A DNA stretch of 64,000 bases, from assembly GCA_030587365.1 (NCBI GenBank), contig JAUQZE010000002.1:55345-119344 (forward strand). Direction: 5' to 3'. Positions 8,643-17,078 of this stretch are shown here, one piece after another; position 1 is the stretch's first letter; every line of letters begins with the position of its first letter. The position numbers and the translations under genes are program-made. Under the pieces are notes generated by a model that was not told where the DNA came from, did not search any database, and saw only the letters and a program-made list of their open reading frames with translations. This DNA comes from Candidatus Freyarchaeota archaeon (GTDB lineage: Archaea > Asgardarchaeota > Jordiarchaeia > Jordiarchaeales > Jordiarchaeaceae).

Positions 8643-10280
8643 GTGGTTATTTTGAGGCGGCGGACGGGCTTTCTAGTCATCGGATCAGGAATCGCAGGTT
8701 TGAGTTTTGCGCTTAAGGCTGGAAACCATGGAAAGGTCACTGTTGTCACCAAGAAGTCGAGTGTGGAGAGTAGTACCAACTATGCCCAAGGGGGAATAGC
8801 TACAGTTATGGATGTGGAGCATGACAGTTTCGAATCTCACATAAAGGACACTCTGGAAGCGGGAGCTTATCTAAACGATTTAGATGTGGTGGAGACTGTT
8901 GTAAGAGAAGCTCCAGATAGAGTGAAGGAGTTAATTGATATCGGGGTGGAATTTGAGAAAACCGAGAATGGTTCCTTTGACTTGGCGATGGAGGGAGGAC
9001 ACCATCAAAGAAGGATACTCCATGTAGCGGATCTTACAGGAGCAGCTATTGAAAGAGCTTTGGTGAACGCCTGTGAGAAGCATCCCAATGTTACGATTAT
9101 TGAAAACGCGATGTCCATTGACCTGATTACCACACGCAAGCTTAGACTAAGCCTTGAGGAGGACGAATGTTTAGGAGCCTACATCTTCGACAAAAAATCA
9201 GGTAAGATAAGCACCTACTTAGCTAACGTTACGGTTCTGGCTACGGGTGGCTGCGGTCAGATTTACTTATACACCACGAATCCCAGCATCTCCACAGGAG
9301 ATGGAATAGCCATGGCCTACAGAATAGGAGCCAAGGTTAGGGACCTTGAATTCGTTCAGTTCCACCCCACAACCCTCTATGATCAGGAGAGAGTCGCGTT
9401 TCTCATCTCAGAGGCAGTTAGAGGGGAAGGCGGGATATTAATGACTATCAGTAATTACGAAGAGTTCTTGGAATCTGGAGAGGACGACCCCGAGAAGTTC
9501 TCTTTCATGAAAGACTATGATGAGAGAGGGAGTCTCGCCACACGCGACGTAGTTGCCCGAGCTATAGACAGAGAACTAAAAAAGAGTGGAGACAGATACG
9601 TATACCTCTACCTATTACACTTGGACAAAGAACATGTCAAAGAACGTTTCCCCCATATTTACAATACCTGCCTAAAATATGGTGTGGATATAACAAAGCA
9701 ACCGATTCCAGTGGTGCCAGCGGCGCACTATATGGTGGGAGGGGTGGCTGTAAACAAGAATGGGCAGGTTATCCGAAGAGATGATCCCAATCATGTTATT
9801 AATCGCTTATATGCTATAGGAGAGGTTGCCTGCACCGGTCTACACGGCGCAAATAGACTTGCTAGCAATTCACTATTGGAATCTGTGGTTTTCGCTCACA
9901 GAAGCTACTTGGACTCCCTGAAATATCTGGAGAACCCGGTTGAAATACCCTTGGAGGAGATGCCTCTCTGGGACGCTTCCAAGTATAAGCCCATAGATGA
10001 GAAAGTCTTGTTAAAACACGATTTCGATGAGATAAGACGCCTCATGTGGGTCTACGTGGGAATAGTTAGAAGCGGCCTGAGGCTGCAGAGGGCTATACGC
10101 CGCTTAAACCTGCTTGAAGAAGACATCAGCCACTACTACTGGAACTACATACTAAACGAAGACCTAATAGAACTGCGAAACGTAATCCTAGTAGCCCGAC
10201 TAATAGTGGAAGCTTCAATCCAGAGAAAACAAAACATAGGGCTCTTCTATAACATAGACAACGAGAAAAGAGAAAAGTAA
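8643..10280 (+). CDS. nadB: L-aspartate oxidase
   Basis: 545 residues, of the usual NadB length. It oxidises L-aspartate to iminoaspartate with FAD, the first step of de novo NAD synthesis. Visible features are the Rossmann FAD motif IGSGIAGLSFA near residue 13, the TNYAQGGIA segment, FVQFHPTTLY, the active-site region SEAVRGEGGIL, AAHYMVGGVAVN, and the C-terminal FAD-binding GEVACTGLHGANRLASNSLLE that distinguishes NadB from fumarate reductases. The start is GTG 8643 or, better placed behind the aaagggtgg at 8638-8646, TTG 8652. No nadA or nadC lies beside it. The NAPRTase-NrtR operon at 18.4 kb supplies the salvage branch. No operator like that of the NAPRTase gene was seen upstream of nadB. 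Confidence 0.93.
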   Translation: MVILRRRTGFLVIGSGIAGLSFALKAGNHGKVTVVTKKSSVESSTNYAQGGIATVMDVEHDSFESHIKDTLEAGAYLNDLDVVETVVREAPDRVKELIDIGVEFEKTENGSFDLAMEGGHHQRRILHVADLTGAAIERALVNACEKHPNVTIIENAMSIDLITTRKLRLSLEEDECLGAYIFDKKSGKISTYLANVTVLATGGCGQIYLYTTNPSISTGDGIAMAYRIGAKVRDLEFVQFHPTTLYDQERVAFLISEAVRGEGGILMTISNYEEFLESGEDDPEKFSFMKDYDERGSLATRDVVARAIDRELKKSGDRYVYLYLLHLDKEHVKERFPHIYNTCLKYGVDITKQPIPVVPAAHYMVGGVAVNKNGQVIRRDDPNHVINRLYAIGEVACTGLHGANRLASNSLLESVVFAHRSYLDSLKYLENPVEIPLEEMPLWDASKYKPIDEKVLLKHDFDEIRRLMWVYVGIVRSGLRLQRAIRRLNLLEEDISHYYWNYILNEDLIELRNVILVARLIVEASIQRKQNIGLFYNIDNEKREK

Positions 10281-10459
10281 GAAACCTGAACCTGTGCACT
10301 CTCATATGGAGATAAAATGTACAAAAATTTTGATTATTTTTACGATATGCTAATAGTCTAAATACAAATGTGAAAGTCATTTTCCAATTAGAAAAGTTTA
10401 TTAAAGGGTATCTTTATAAATTTAAAAAATAAAAACGCAAATGGTAAAGTATTAGTTTG

Positions 10460-11362
10460 ATGGGATCAATACAGCCTATGGAGGAAGGAGGCGAGTTGAC
10501 AGTGGTGAATTTTTATCAACAGTTTGGTGTGACTGGAAAAGATTTGGGAAAAGTTCGTGCCAATTTTGTTGACAAAATTGAAAAAGCATTTAGAGATGTT
10601 TTTACCTACAGGTCGGCTTTCATTCCAATAGTGGCGGAGCAGGAGAGGGCCCCCAGTGTTTTAAAATTTTTGGTAAAGACTGACATTGAACAAACAAAGG
10701 AACGTTATCTCTTATTTAGTGCAGAGGCAAAAGGAATGTACTTTAAAAACCTAGTGGCGTATCTCAGCCCCATTTATGCATCAGGTTGGACTGGATCGGT
10801 ATACTTTGAAGAATACAGCTACCTTTCAATTTTACCGTATCCATGTGATGATCTCATAGGTTTCATTGAGACTAGAGGATTTGGTGGCAGGAAGGGATTC
10901 TTCTCAGTTCCAAGCCAAGTGCCTAAAATCGAAGTCAAGGAAGAAGATTTATTCCATTCAGCTACTCAAGATTCAGTCGCATTCCAATTAGCTGAAACTC
11001 TTCAAAAAATGCGGCTTGCCCCAGATCTGCGTGATACATTACGTAAAACACGCAAAAGTGAGAAAAGTTATGTATGCCAATACTTGAACAAAGTTAAGGG
11101 TCTTTCAGGAAAGATTAAGAAGCTCACGGCGATGTCAGAAGTCCGAAGACAGAAGGGTAATGTGATATATAGTTTTAGAGACAGAGTGGGATTAACAACA
11201 ATTCTCTTGCCAGTGAAAGATAAGACAATAGTGCAAATTGGAGATTTTGACCTGAATCCCAAGAGAGACATTGAGATCCTAAATCAGGTAGCGGAAGGAT
11301 TGCATGCAGCATATCTTGACCGACCTCAAGATATGGTATATGGGTCAGATCAAAGAAATTAA
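10460..11362 (+). CDS. Hypothetical protein, about 300 residues
   Basis: A complete frame of 300 residues from ATG 10460 (an adjacent TTG at 10457 is also possible). I do not recognise a family. It is soluble in appearance, with no signal peptide or membrane segment. The C-terminal half has a basic region (DTLRKTRKSEKSYVCQYLNKVKG) and a segment VIYSFRDRVGLTTILLPVKDKTIVQIGDF that looks like alternating beta strands. A TATA-like stretch lies near 10410-10430. It sits between nadB and an insertion sequence and forms no obvious operon. Confidence 0.7.
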   Translation: MGSIQPMEEGGELTVVNFYQQFGVTGKDLGKVRANFVDKIEKAFRDVFTYRSAFIPIVAEQERAPSVLKFLVKTDIEQTKERYLLFSAEAKGMYFKNLVAYLSPIYASGWTGSVYFEEYSYLSILPYPCDDLIGFIETRGFGGRKGFFSVPSQVPKIEVKEEDLFHSATQDSVAFQLAETLQKMRLAPDLRDTLRKTRKSEKSYVCQYLNKVKGLSGKIKKLTAMSEVRRQKGNVIYSFRDRVGLTTILLPVKDKTIVQIGDFDLNPKRDIEILNQVAEGLHAAYLDRPQDMVYGSDQRN

Positions 11363-11495
11363 ACAAATCTTATTCTCTAGGATCTCTTTCTTTTTTATTC
11401 TTTCTCTTGGCAAGGGAGTGTTAGCGAAATTGGATTTCCCGTTTCCTGCTAGTACTAGATAAATAGGTTGACGCCGCTGCCTTTCCGCATTATGT

Positions 11496-11503
11496 GAGGT
11501 TTA
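11496..11503. repeat. 8-bp target-site duplication, left copy
   Basis: GAGGTTTA directly abuts the left inverted repeat of the insertion sequence, and the identical octamer follows the right inverted repeat at 12789-12796. This marks an element that arrived by transposition and has kept both borders. Confidence 0.85.
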
Positions 11504-11520
11504 TGCTGTGTTGCACAATT
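11504..11520 (+). repeat. Left terminal inverted repeat of the IS element
   Basis: The 17 bases TGCTGTGTTGCACAATT match the reverse complement of 12772-12788 with no mismatch. Confidence 0.9.
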
Positions 11521-11562
11521 CCGTGAATTTATGGTTTAGGCTAAGTATCGCGTTCCACACAT

Positions 11563-12696
11563 TTATTTTTGGCTGACAGTCGCCCAGGGTAGCTCCCCTG
11601 TAGCGTCGAACTTCAGGATGGAGTTGTAGAAGAGGAACTTCATTTTGACTTCCCAGAACATGTTCTCCAACTTAGCCGCCCGAACATACTCCCCGGTAAG
11701 CCTCTTCACGGCTGAGAGGTTCCCCTCGGCACGCCAGCGATAGCCGTAGCGGTACTTGTCCCTCCACTTCTTATAGCCTAACTCCCGGTACTCCTTGACG
11801 TGCTTCTTTCTTAAGGGGCTCCCCCTGGCTTTGGTGCTGGCGTTCTTACGCATCTTTATTCCAGGCGTTACCTCCATCTCGTCCAGTGTGTTGAAGTCTT
11901 CTCTGGTGTCGTAGCCGCCGTCGCCGTTCACCTGTTTCAATTTTCCTCCCTTGCTCTTGATGTTTCCCGCCGCCTGCTCTACGAGGGGTTTGAACTTCTG
12001 GGAGTCGCTTACTTTTTCGTCGGTTACCTCTAGGGCTACAGCCTGCTTCTCCTTCTCATCTACAGCTATGTGGACTTTTATCCAGCCTCTTCTCACTTTC
12101 CATTTTTCCCTCATCCACTCCCCGCGGTTTGAGACCTTTACTCCGGAGGAGTCCAGTGAGATGACTACATCTTCGTCCTTGTGGCTTAGTAGGGTGTCCT
12201 TTATGTCTAGCAGTGTTTTTCTCACTCTTCTCCAGATTTGTGAGTAGTCTGGGACGCCGGGGATTTTGGGTATGTATTCTTTAAGCTTCCGTATGAAGCC
12301 TTCAAGCTCTCTGTAGCTGATCCTAAACATTATGTAGGCGAAGCCTAGAAAAATTATTAGGGGCTCCGGGTAGTGGTAGGGGGCGCCTACCTTTCCCTCA
12401 TTCATGTCTTCCAACTCTTTTCTCCAAGACTCTAGGAAGTCCAGTGAGATGTACATCTCGCCCCTTTTCACCAGCTTCTCGTTGTATTCTCGCCAGTTGC
12501 GCTTATCCTCATAGTGGCCCCACCTCTCCTTCTTCTTCCCTTCGTTTTTGTTTTTGTTGCTAGGTTTTGGGGGCTTCTTTGGGGATAGCGTTATTATCTT
12601 TTCTGCTTCTTTTTCCGCTTTTCTCCCCCTCGGTTCTTTTGAGCCTTTTACCTGCTTCATGGGTTTTTCTTCCTTCTGGGTTGGTTGGCTACACAT
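11563..12696 (-). CDS. IS5-type DDE transposase
   Basis: 377 residues and apparently intact. The N-terminus is very basic and lysine-rich (about 1-70). The helical region with RISYRELEGFIRKLKEYIPKIPGVPDYSQIWRR is the typical IS5/IS4-type DNA-binding part. The catalytic core has the first Asp in VISLDSSGVKV, the second in QVNGDGGYDTRED and the Glu in RYGYRWRAEGNLSAVKRL, spaced as in the DDE class. It fills the element between the two inverted repeats and reads leftward. Intact repeats, target duplication and a full-length frame suggest it could still be active. Confidence 0.93.
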   Translation of the reverse strand: MCSQPTQKEEKPMKQVKGSKEPRGRKAEKEAEKIITLSPKKPPKPSNKNKNEGKKKERWGHYEDKRNWREYNEKLVKRGEMYISLDFLESWRKELEDMNEGKVGAPYHYPEPLIIFLGFAYIMFRISYRELEGFIRKLKEYIPKIPGVPDYSQIWRRVRKTLLDIKDTLLSHKDEDVVISLDSSGVKVSNRGEWMREKWKVRRGWIKVHIAVDEKEKQAVALEVTDEKVSDSQKFKPLVEQAAGNIKSKGGKLKQVNGDGGYDTREDFNTLDEMEVTPGIKMRKNASTKARGSPLRKKHVKEYRELGYKKWRDKYRYGYRWRAEGNLSAVKRLTGEYVRAAKLENMFWEVKMKFLFYNSILKFDATGELPWATVSQK

Positions 12697-12771
12697 GTGT
12701 GGTGCAGTCTTTGATAAGGTTTTTTAGGTGGTTTAAACCATTACCACCACGCGGAAAAATGCAAAACCATT

Positions 12772-12788
12772 AATTGTGCAACACAGCA
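12772..12788 (-). repeat. Right terminal inverted repeat of the IS element
   Basis: AATTGTGCAACACAGCA is the exact inverse of the left end at 11504-11520. The second target copy GAGGTTTA follows at 12789-12796. Confidence 0.9.
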
Positions 12789-12909
12789 GAGGTTTAGCAA
12801 AGTTTATAAAAGGTTTATGGATATTCTAGTTTGAAAGATAGAAAATGCGCGAAGCGGAGATTTTGCTCTTTTAGCCTTTTTCTACTTTTCGTGAAAGTTT
12901 GTGTGAAAG

Positions 12910-13428
12910 ATGAGTGAAATGTCTAAATCCGAAGAATTTAAAATTGTAGATGAGTTGAAACCAGGTCTTAGAAGCATTAACCTGAAAGTTAGATGCAATT
13001 CGAAGAACGAAATAAGAGATATTGTTTCAAGAAAAACCGGCGAGAATTTGAGAGTTACCGAAGCTGTTGTAGGGGACGAAACGGGGAGCATATTGCTAAC
13101 CCTGTGGAATGACGACATCGACAAAATGCAACCAGATCACGTTTACAAACTGAGTAATGCGTATACCACGGTTTTCAAAGGCTCCTTGAGACTGAACCTA
13201 GGAAAGTACGGAAGCATGGAGGAAATCGATGAAAGCACCCCCGCCGAGGTCAAACTGGACAATAATCTCTCAGACAAGGTCTATGAACAGGAGCGCAGCT
13301 TCCGCCCCAGATATGGCGGCGACCGTTCAGGCGGATACGGCGGCGGCAGACCGTACAGAAGCGATAGAGGCGGCTATCGCGGCGGTAGAGATAGAGGCGA
13401 AGGTAGAAATAGTAGAAGAAGATATTAG
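12910..13428 (+). CDS. OB-fold single-stranded DNA/RNA-binding protein with RGG tail
   Basis: 172 residues. The first 115 or so form an OB-fold of the archaeal SSB / SOSS-B type: VDELKPGLRSINLKVRC, then VTEAVVGDETGSILLTLWNDDIDKM and YKLSNAYTTVFKGSLRLNLGKYG. After an acidic linker the C-terminus is a glycine-arginine tail (GGDRSGGYGGGRPYRSDRG and following) that should bind nucleic acid non-specifically. This is the layout of crenarchaeal SSB-like proteins and of some RNA-binding proteins. The ATG at 12910 is preceded by a TATA-like tttataaaagg near 12803-12813. The IS element inserted just 120 bp upstream, so it may affect the promoter. The stop is TAG. Confidence 0.88.
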   Translation: MSEMSKSEEFKIVDELKPGLRSINLKVRCNSKNEIRDIVSRKTGENLRVTEAVVGDETGSILLTLWNDDIDKMQPDHVYKLSNAYTTVFKGSLRLNLGKYGSMEEIDESTPAEVKLDNNLSDKVYEQERSFRPRYGGDRSGGYGGGRPYRSDRGGYRGGRDRGEGRNSRRRY

Positions 13429-13898
13429 AAAATAATTTCTTCTTCGATTCTTTTTTTATCAAAATTATGTCTTTACGTTCATTCGCTTGGCAAACAGGGC
13501 AGTTCACATTGATGGGTTGTTATTAATTAAGGGTTTTCGAATCTGCCGAGACTTTTTTCAAGAATTTCTTATTTAATTCTTAAAAATGTTTAATATCTTT
13601 GCAGCTTGAATGATTTAAGGTTGTTTCTCAGAAGGATAAGACCGAAGTTTCGACTACCACCTCTGGAAAAAGAAGTTTAAGAAAATATTCAATCCCGACA
13701 ACCGCTCAGCTTTAGCTTACTAAAATCCCACTCGAGTAGGGAACAGCGTTCCAAGAACCATTAAGCCTTGATATTTTTGAGTGGAAACGAAGAACTCCCA
13801 ATTCGGTCTTCTTCTTTGGATTTCTCCAAACCATCAGTGAATATAAATATATATTTGTTAGCCCATATAAATAAAAAGAGAGTAGTGGAGATGATTTT
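13429..13898. other. Intergenic region with a possible small gene remnant
   Basis: No intact gene is supported. After the OB-fold gene there is a T-rich stretch (13450-13460). Between about 13606 and 13724 two short plus-strand peptide stretches in different frames (FLRRIRPKFRLPPLEKE, then KKIFNPDNRSALAY) look like a short decayed gene, which is weak evidence. TATA-like sequences near 13843-13853 and 13866-13873 probably belong to the next gene. Confidence 0.3.
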
Positions 13899-14552
13899 AC
13901 GCCTGCTGGCAACGAGCATATTGTTAGGGCAATAGTTGAGGGTGTAAGGAAAGAGGTCGTCATCACGGAGGATACTCTGAAACTTATTCTAGAGAAAACC
14001 TTGGAGTACATTCAGAAGAACTTTAATCTCAACTTGGAATCCGACTCGCTGGACGACCTTGAAACTAAGCTTGTTGGAATTGTAGAGAAGTATCCGGCCG
14101 AACTGGCCCTTATCTACGGTATAGGTAAGGCGGAGAGCATGAGCATAGGCTCCACAGGAGTAGTTTCTAGACGTGTGGCGAAGGGGGCCCCAAAGGCTCT
14201 TGTCGATAAATTAGGGCTAACGGAACACCTAAAGGGTTCAAAAAGTCTCTACGATGTCATATCCAGATACAAGTCTCTGCTAGTTCAGATAGGTTTCGTG
14301 AAGGATAAAGACATAATTCTCACAGACCTTGAGAGTGGGGATGTTGATGTGAGACTTGGAGGGAACTGCCCTTACATGAATGCGTGTGTAGCTCTTAAAA
14401 GTGAGGGAGTTTACGACATCTTTGGAAATGTTGCCTGCGCTAGGACTCTTATCTTCGCCGGAATAGCCGAGGCAATTTTGAAAAAAAGCTACGACGCTAA
14501 GGTTAAAGACTACAACCCCCCAAACTGCAAGGTTAAAGTATTCGAAGTGTAA
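13899..14552 (+). CDS. Cys-containing hypothetical protein, paralogue of the 21222 gene; apparent ACG start
   Basis: The protein is a close paralogue of the one encoded at 21222-21875. The homology extends upstream of the first usable start (TTG 14001) all the way to an ACG at 13899-13901, which aligns exactly with the ATG of the paralogue (TPAGNEHIVRAIVEGVRKE against MPEVNKYIVKAIVNGIRNA). No ATG, GTG or TTG lies in frame between the upstream TAA and 14001. Conserved features are YGIGKAESM, SRRVAKGAPKALV, NCPYMNACVALKSEGVYDIFGNVACARTLIFAGIAEAILKK and a final NPPNCKVKVFEV, with cysteines shared between the paralogues. I do not recognise the family. A gtggag motif at 13884-13889 fits initiation at 13899. 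Otherwise only a 183-residue form from TTG 14001 is made. Confidence 0.75.
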   Translation, partial: TPAGNEHIVRAIVEGVRKEVVITEDTLKLILEKTLEYIQKNFNLNLESDSLDDLETKLVGIVEKYPAELALIYGIGKAESMSIGSTGVVSRRVAKGAPKALVDKLGLTEHLKGSKSLYDVISRYKSLLVQIGFVKDKDIILTDLESGDVDVRLGGNCPYMNACVALKSEGVYDIFGNVACARTLIFAGIAEAILKKSYDAKVKDYNPPNCKVKVFEV

Positions 14553-14579
14553 TCACGAACTTGCCTTACCAACACTTTT

Positions 14580-14620
14580 GGTTGGAAAGTTTTTTTAAAA
14601 TTTTTTGAAAACAATATTTT
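14580..14620. terminator. T-rich bidirectional termination region
   Basis: Runs of T and A (agtttttttaaaattttttg, then aatatttttttatt) lie between two convergent genes, ending at 14552 and 14622. Such oligo-T tracts are the usual archaeal intrinsic terminators. Confidence 0.5.
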
Positions 14621-14621
14621 T

Positions 14622-14909
14622 TTATTCTAAAAGATTTAATGCGTTCTTCTTTGCATAATCTTTCGCTTCTTTTTCATCCTCAAATGTTTTTGCAAGATCA
14701 TACTCGCATAAGCGTTTTTTTCCGTTCTTGTAAATTTCGATCATTGGACGAGCGATTTCTCCTGGTTCAAAATAAACCTTCAAAAGGCAGATTTTCTTTT
14801 CTCTTTCCATCTCTTTGCATTTTTCGCATCGGAGCGGACCTCGTGCACAGTGAGGAACGCTCATTTTTCTAATAACATAAATTGATTCTTTCTTATCAAA
14901 ATGTTTCAT
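14622..14909 (-). CDS. Small Cys-containing hypothetical protein
   Basis: 95 residues. The start is set by a good ribosome site, GGAGG, eight or nine bases before ATG 14909; a longer TTG form would run through that site. The N-terminal half has HCARGPLRCEKCKEMEREKKICLL, that is C-x6-C-x2-C plus another Cys, suggesting a small zinc site. The rest, with FEDEKEAKDYAKKNALNLL, is probably helical. The family is not recognised. Confidence 0.65.
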   Translation of the reverse strand: MKHFDKKESIYVIRKMSVPHCARGPLRCEKCKEMEREKKICLLKVYFEPGEIARPMIEIYKNGKKRLCEYDLAKTFEDEKEAKDYAKKNALNLLE

Positions 14910-15178
14910 TTGATTAATCCTCCAAAACAAACGTAAATATCAATTATCTTTTCTACAAAATAATATATTCGTTAAAAGAGTGTATTAAACCAGTTGAATA
15001 GGAACTCTGAGCTTTTACTGTGAATAATAAATTTGTTTTTAAAATCTTGATAAACTTATGTGGATGTATCTCTGCTCATTAATTTTCTATTGTTTACTTT
15101 TCTGGAGCTAAGTTTTAATGTAAGATTATCTAGTTATAATGCAGTATACTGATAGTTTTCGAATAGAGGTAGAAAAGT

Positions 15179-15907
15179 ATGTCTATTGAGTCATTTAATC
15201 CTAAGGTAACGTCTGTTATCATTTTTGATAAAGGTGGTGCCTTGATTGAACGTGAAGGAATGGTACAATTAGTAAAAGGGATGAATACTTTTAGAATTGA
15301 AGACATACCTGCTTCTTTCAGCCCTAATCAGATACAAGTTGAATTAAACAGCGAAGACGCCCATGTACAGCAAATAGACATTAAAAAACCAGTGCCAGAA
15401 TTCGTATACGAAGAAATAAGGCCGCGGCAGGAAGTCACCAAGGATATCATAGATAAGAGCAGGAGATTACCGTATAAACGGCAACAGCTCTTAGAACTTT
15501 GCGAATCAATGTACTACAGTATGTATCAAGATGAATTCGCCGAAGTAAAAATATGGGTAGATTCCAAAACTGAAAAAACCTCTTCTCTAAAAATCAAATA
15601 CATACTATTTGAAAACCGAATCTACTGGGAACCCAGAGTGGTAATAGACCTTCTAGACGACGGAAACGCGGTAATTAATGTTTCAGCAACAATTATTAAT
15701 AATACTAATTTTGCTTACGACTCAAATATTGCTTTAGCAGAGTTTGATTTGGGCCTTGAAGTACCTTCCCCGCTGCCAATAACTAACGTGACGCCGTCAG
15801 AGCTTCTTCCCCCTCCTTCTGGTCCACCAGCTACAGGAAAAGCACCAACTCAAATTAGGAGTCAAATGATGAACGAATTACAACGTCTGAAAATGGTAAT
15901 GACATAA
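15179..15907 (+). CDS. DUF4140/DUF4139-like protein, N-terminal half (MuiA-like)
   Basis: 242 residues. The opening KVTSVIIFDKGGALIEREGMVQLVKGMNTFRIEDIPASFSPNQIQVEL matches the N-terminal pattern of mucoidy-inhibitor-A-like proteins (a strand with a residue-rich loop, then a paired-strand motif ending in I-P). Later FENRIYWEPRVVIDLLDDGNAVINVSATIINNTNFAYDSNIALAEFDLG matches the start of the DUF4139 beta domain (Y-W-P-Y-layout, then N-T-W type strands). It ends with a proline-rich stretch (SELLPPPSGPPATG). The next gene, 27 bp downstream, supplies the C-terminal half of this architecture. The biochemical role of the family is not known to me. Confidence 0.65.
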   Translation: MSIESFNPKVTSVIIFDKGGALIEREGMVQLVKGMNTFRIEDIPASFSPNQIQVELNSEDAHVQQIDIKKPVPEFVYEEIRPRQEVTKDIIDKSRRLPYKRQQLLELCESMYYSMYQDEFAEVKIWVDSKTEKTSSLKIKYILFENRIYWEPRVVIDLLDDGNAVINVSATIINNTNFAYDSNIALAEFDLGLEVPSPLPITNVTPSELLPPPSGPPATGKAPTQIRSQMMNELQRLKMVMT

Positions 15908-15934
15908 ATGCAAGAAAGAAGGGAGGTTTAAAAA

Positions 15935-16558
15935 ATGAAATTGACAGTCACTCCGAGGCGGCCGGCTGTTGTACCTATTCAGAAAGTTAGTGCTGAAGTC
16001 AAAAAAATTTATGAAATTTACTTAAAACACTGGTTAAACCAATCAGAACAATTAGAATTAAGATTAGATTCGTCTTTAAAGTTTATTTTTGAAATATCCG
16101 AAGCAGCCAATATCCCAAAAAGTTCCATAACCATGTTAAGAGGCGGCTTGCCCTTCCTTTCAACCGATACCGAAGGAAGTTTTGAATCAAAAAAATTTGA
16201 AACTCAAAGCATCATCGATAAGAGCGTGTTCTGCGTAAGTAAATTTGAAAACAGAATTAAAGGCAAAAAAACTGAAGTTGAAGTAGGCGAACTAATAATC
16301 CGCACAACGCCGGTTGACTATAAAAGGCAAATTATTATTGAAAACAAAAACGGATATGACATCTTTTTAAAACTCGTAATAACAGAAACACCTGACTTGA
16401 AAATCACAGAAATATCACCAGAACCAAAAACCAAAGAAGCAGCGGACTACATTTATGAACTAACCATTCCCGGAAATAGTAAATCCAAAATCCTACTAAC
16501 ACTCCACACTCAAGAAGAAGAAAGAATCAAAAAAGAACCAAAAACCAAAGAAAAATAA
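15935..16558 (+). CDS. DUF4139-like protein, C-terminal half
   Basis: 207 residues with a clear ribosome site (gggaggtttaaaaa before ATG 15935). It is rich in beta strands and resembles the C-terminal half of DUF4139 proteins: a strand region with WLNQSEQLELRLDSSLKF, then LRGGLPFLSTDTEGSFESKKF, KTEVEVGELIIRTTPVDYKRQIIIENKNGYDIFLKLVITETP and a final YIYELTIPGNSKSKILLTLH. The C-terminus is lysine-rich. With its upstream neighbour it looks like one ancestral protein split into two genes that are co-transcribed. No signal peptide or membrane segment is visible. Confidence 0.62.
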   Translation: MKLTVTPRRPAVVPIQKVSAEVKKIYEIYLKHWLNQSEQLELRLDSSLKFIFEISEAANIPKSSITMLRGGLPFLSTDTEGSFESKKFETQSIIDKSVFCVSKFENRIKGKKTEVEVGELIIRTTPVDYKRQIIIENKNGYDIFLKLVITETPDLKITEISPEPKTKEAADYIYELTIPGNSKSKILLTLHTQEEERIKKEPKTKEK

Positions 16559-16576
16559 GTTTCATTCCTCTCTTTT

Positions 16577-16804
16577 TTATTTTCTTTTCTTAGACTCGTT
16601 TATCTCCAATGACTTGCCCCAGCGTTCTTCATACAGTTCTTTAATATTATTGCAGGGGAAACAATACCAGCCCTCACGTTTGTAACAATAATTACAGAAG
16701 CGATTCCCCTTACTGTGAATTTCTTCACAGAGCCGTCTTAATTCGGAAGACAGGTCTTTAGGATGTTCCGACTCGAAATCCTTCCACTTCATTTTTACCA
16801 CCAA
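16577..16804 (-). CDS. Small zinc-finger-like protein
   Basis: 75 residues. Two CxxC pairs, CNYC and CFPC (residues about 37-52), are spaced like a zinc ribbon: NRFCNYCYKREGWYCFPCNNIKELYEERWGKSLE. Surroundings are basic and aromatic. The start is MVVK or MKWK, both near 16804-16793. It is convergent with the DUF4139-like pair. The family is not recognised. Confidence 0.6.
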   Translation of the reverse strand: MVVKMKWKDFESEHPKDLSSELRRLCEEIHSKGNRFCNYCYKREGWYCFPCNNIKELYEERWGKSLEINESKKRK

Positions 16805-16859
16805 GTAGCTAACGCGTTTTCTTTTCCAATATTAGTTTTCGTGAATTATTTCACTTTTT

Positions 16860-17078
16860 TTATCTCCCGATTTCTATACTATATTGTTTATCAAATCTTT
16901 TATTTATCCAAAGACATCCGCGGTTTAATCCTTTTTTATCGTAGATGCATCCTCCCTTGCAAACTCCACAAAACCATTTTAAAAAGGAAAAAAGTTTTCT
17001 GCTATTTTCTTCTCGAATCTCATTACAAATTTGGATAGCAACTTCCTCATCTATCTTACTTTTGTGATTCATTTTCAA
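16860..17078 (-). CDS. Small Cys-rich protein
   Basis: 72 residues. A strong ribosome site AAGGAGG lies a few bases before TTG 17078 (ATG 17072 is the alternative). The sequence has a Cys cluster FCGVCKGGCIYDKKGLNRGC, C-x2-C-x3-C-x9-C. It lies upstream of the preceding small Cys gene on the same strand, and both may be co-transcribed. The family is not recognised. Confidence 0.55.
   Translation of the reverse strand: MKMNHKSKIDEEVAIQICNEIREENSRKLFSFLKWFCGVCKGGCIYDKKGLNRGCLWINKRFDKQYSIEIGR

Larger units (their letters stand above)
11504..12788. mobile_element. Complete IS5-family-like insertion sequence, 1285 bp
   Basis: The element is bounded by perfect 17-bp inverted repeats: TGCTGTGTTGCACAATT at 11504-11520 and its complement at 12772-12788. 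Beyond 17 bp the ends stay partly similar. An 8-bp direct repeat GAGGTTTA flanks it at 11496-11503 and 12789-12796, so the borders are exact. It carries a single transposase gene on the minus strand. Eight-base duplications and this size suit the ISH1-like branch of IS5, but I cannot name the element. Confidence 0.92.
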
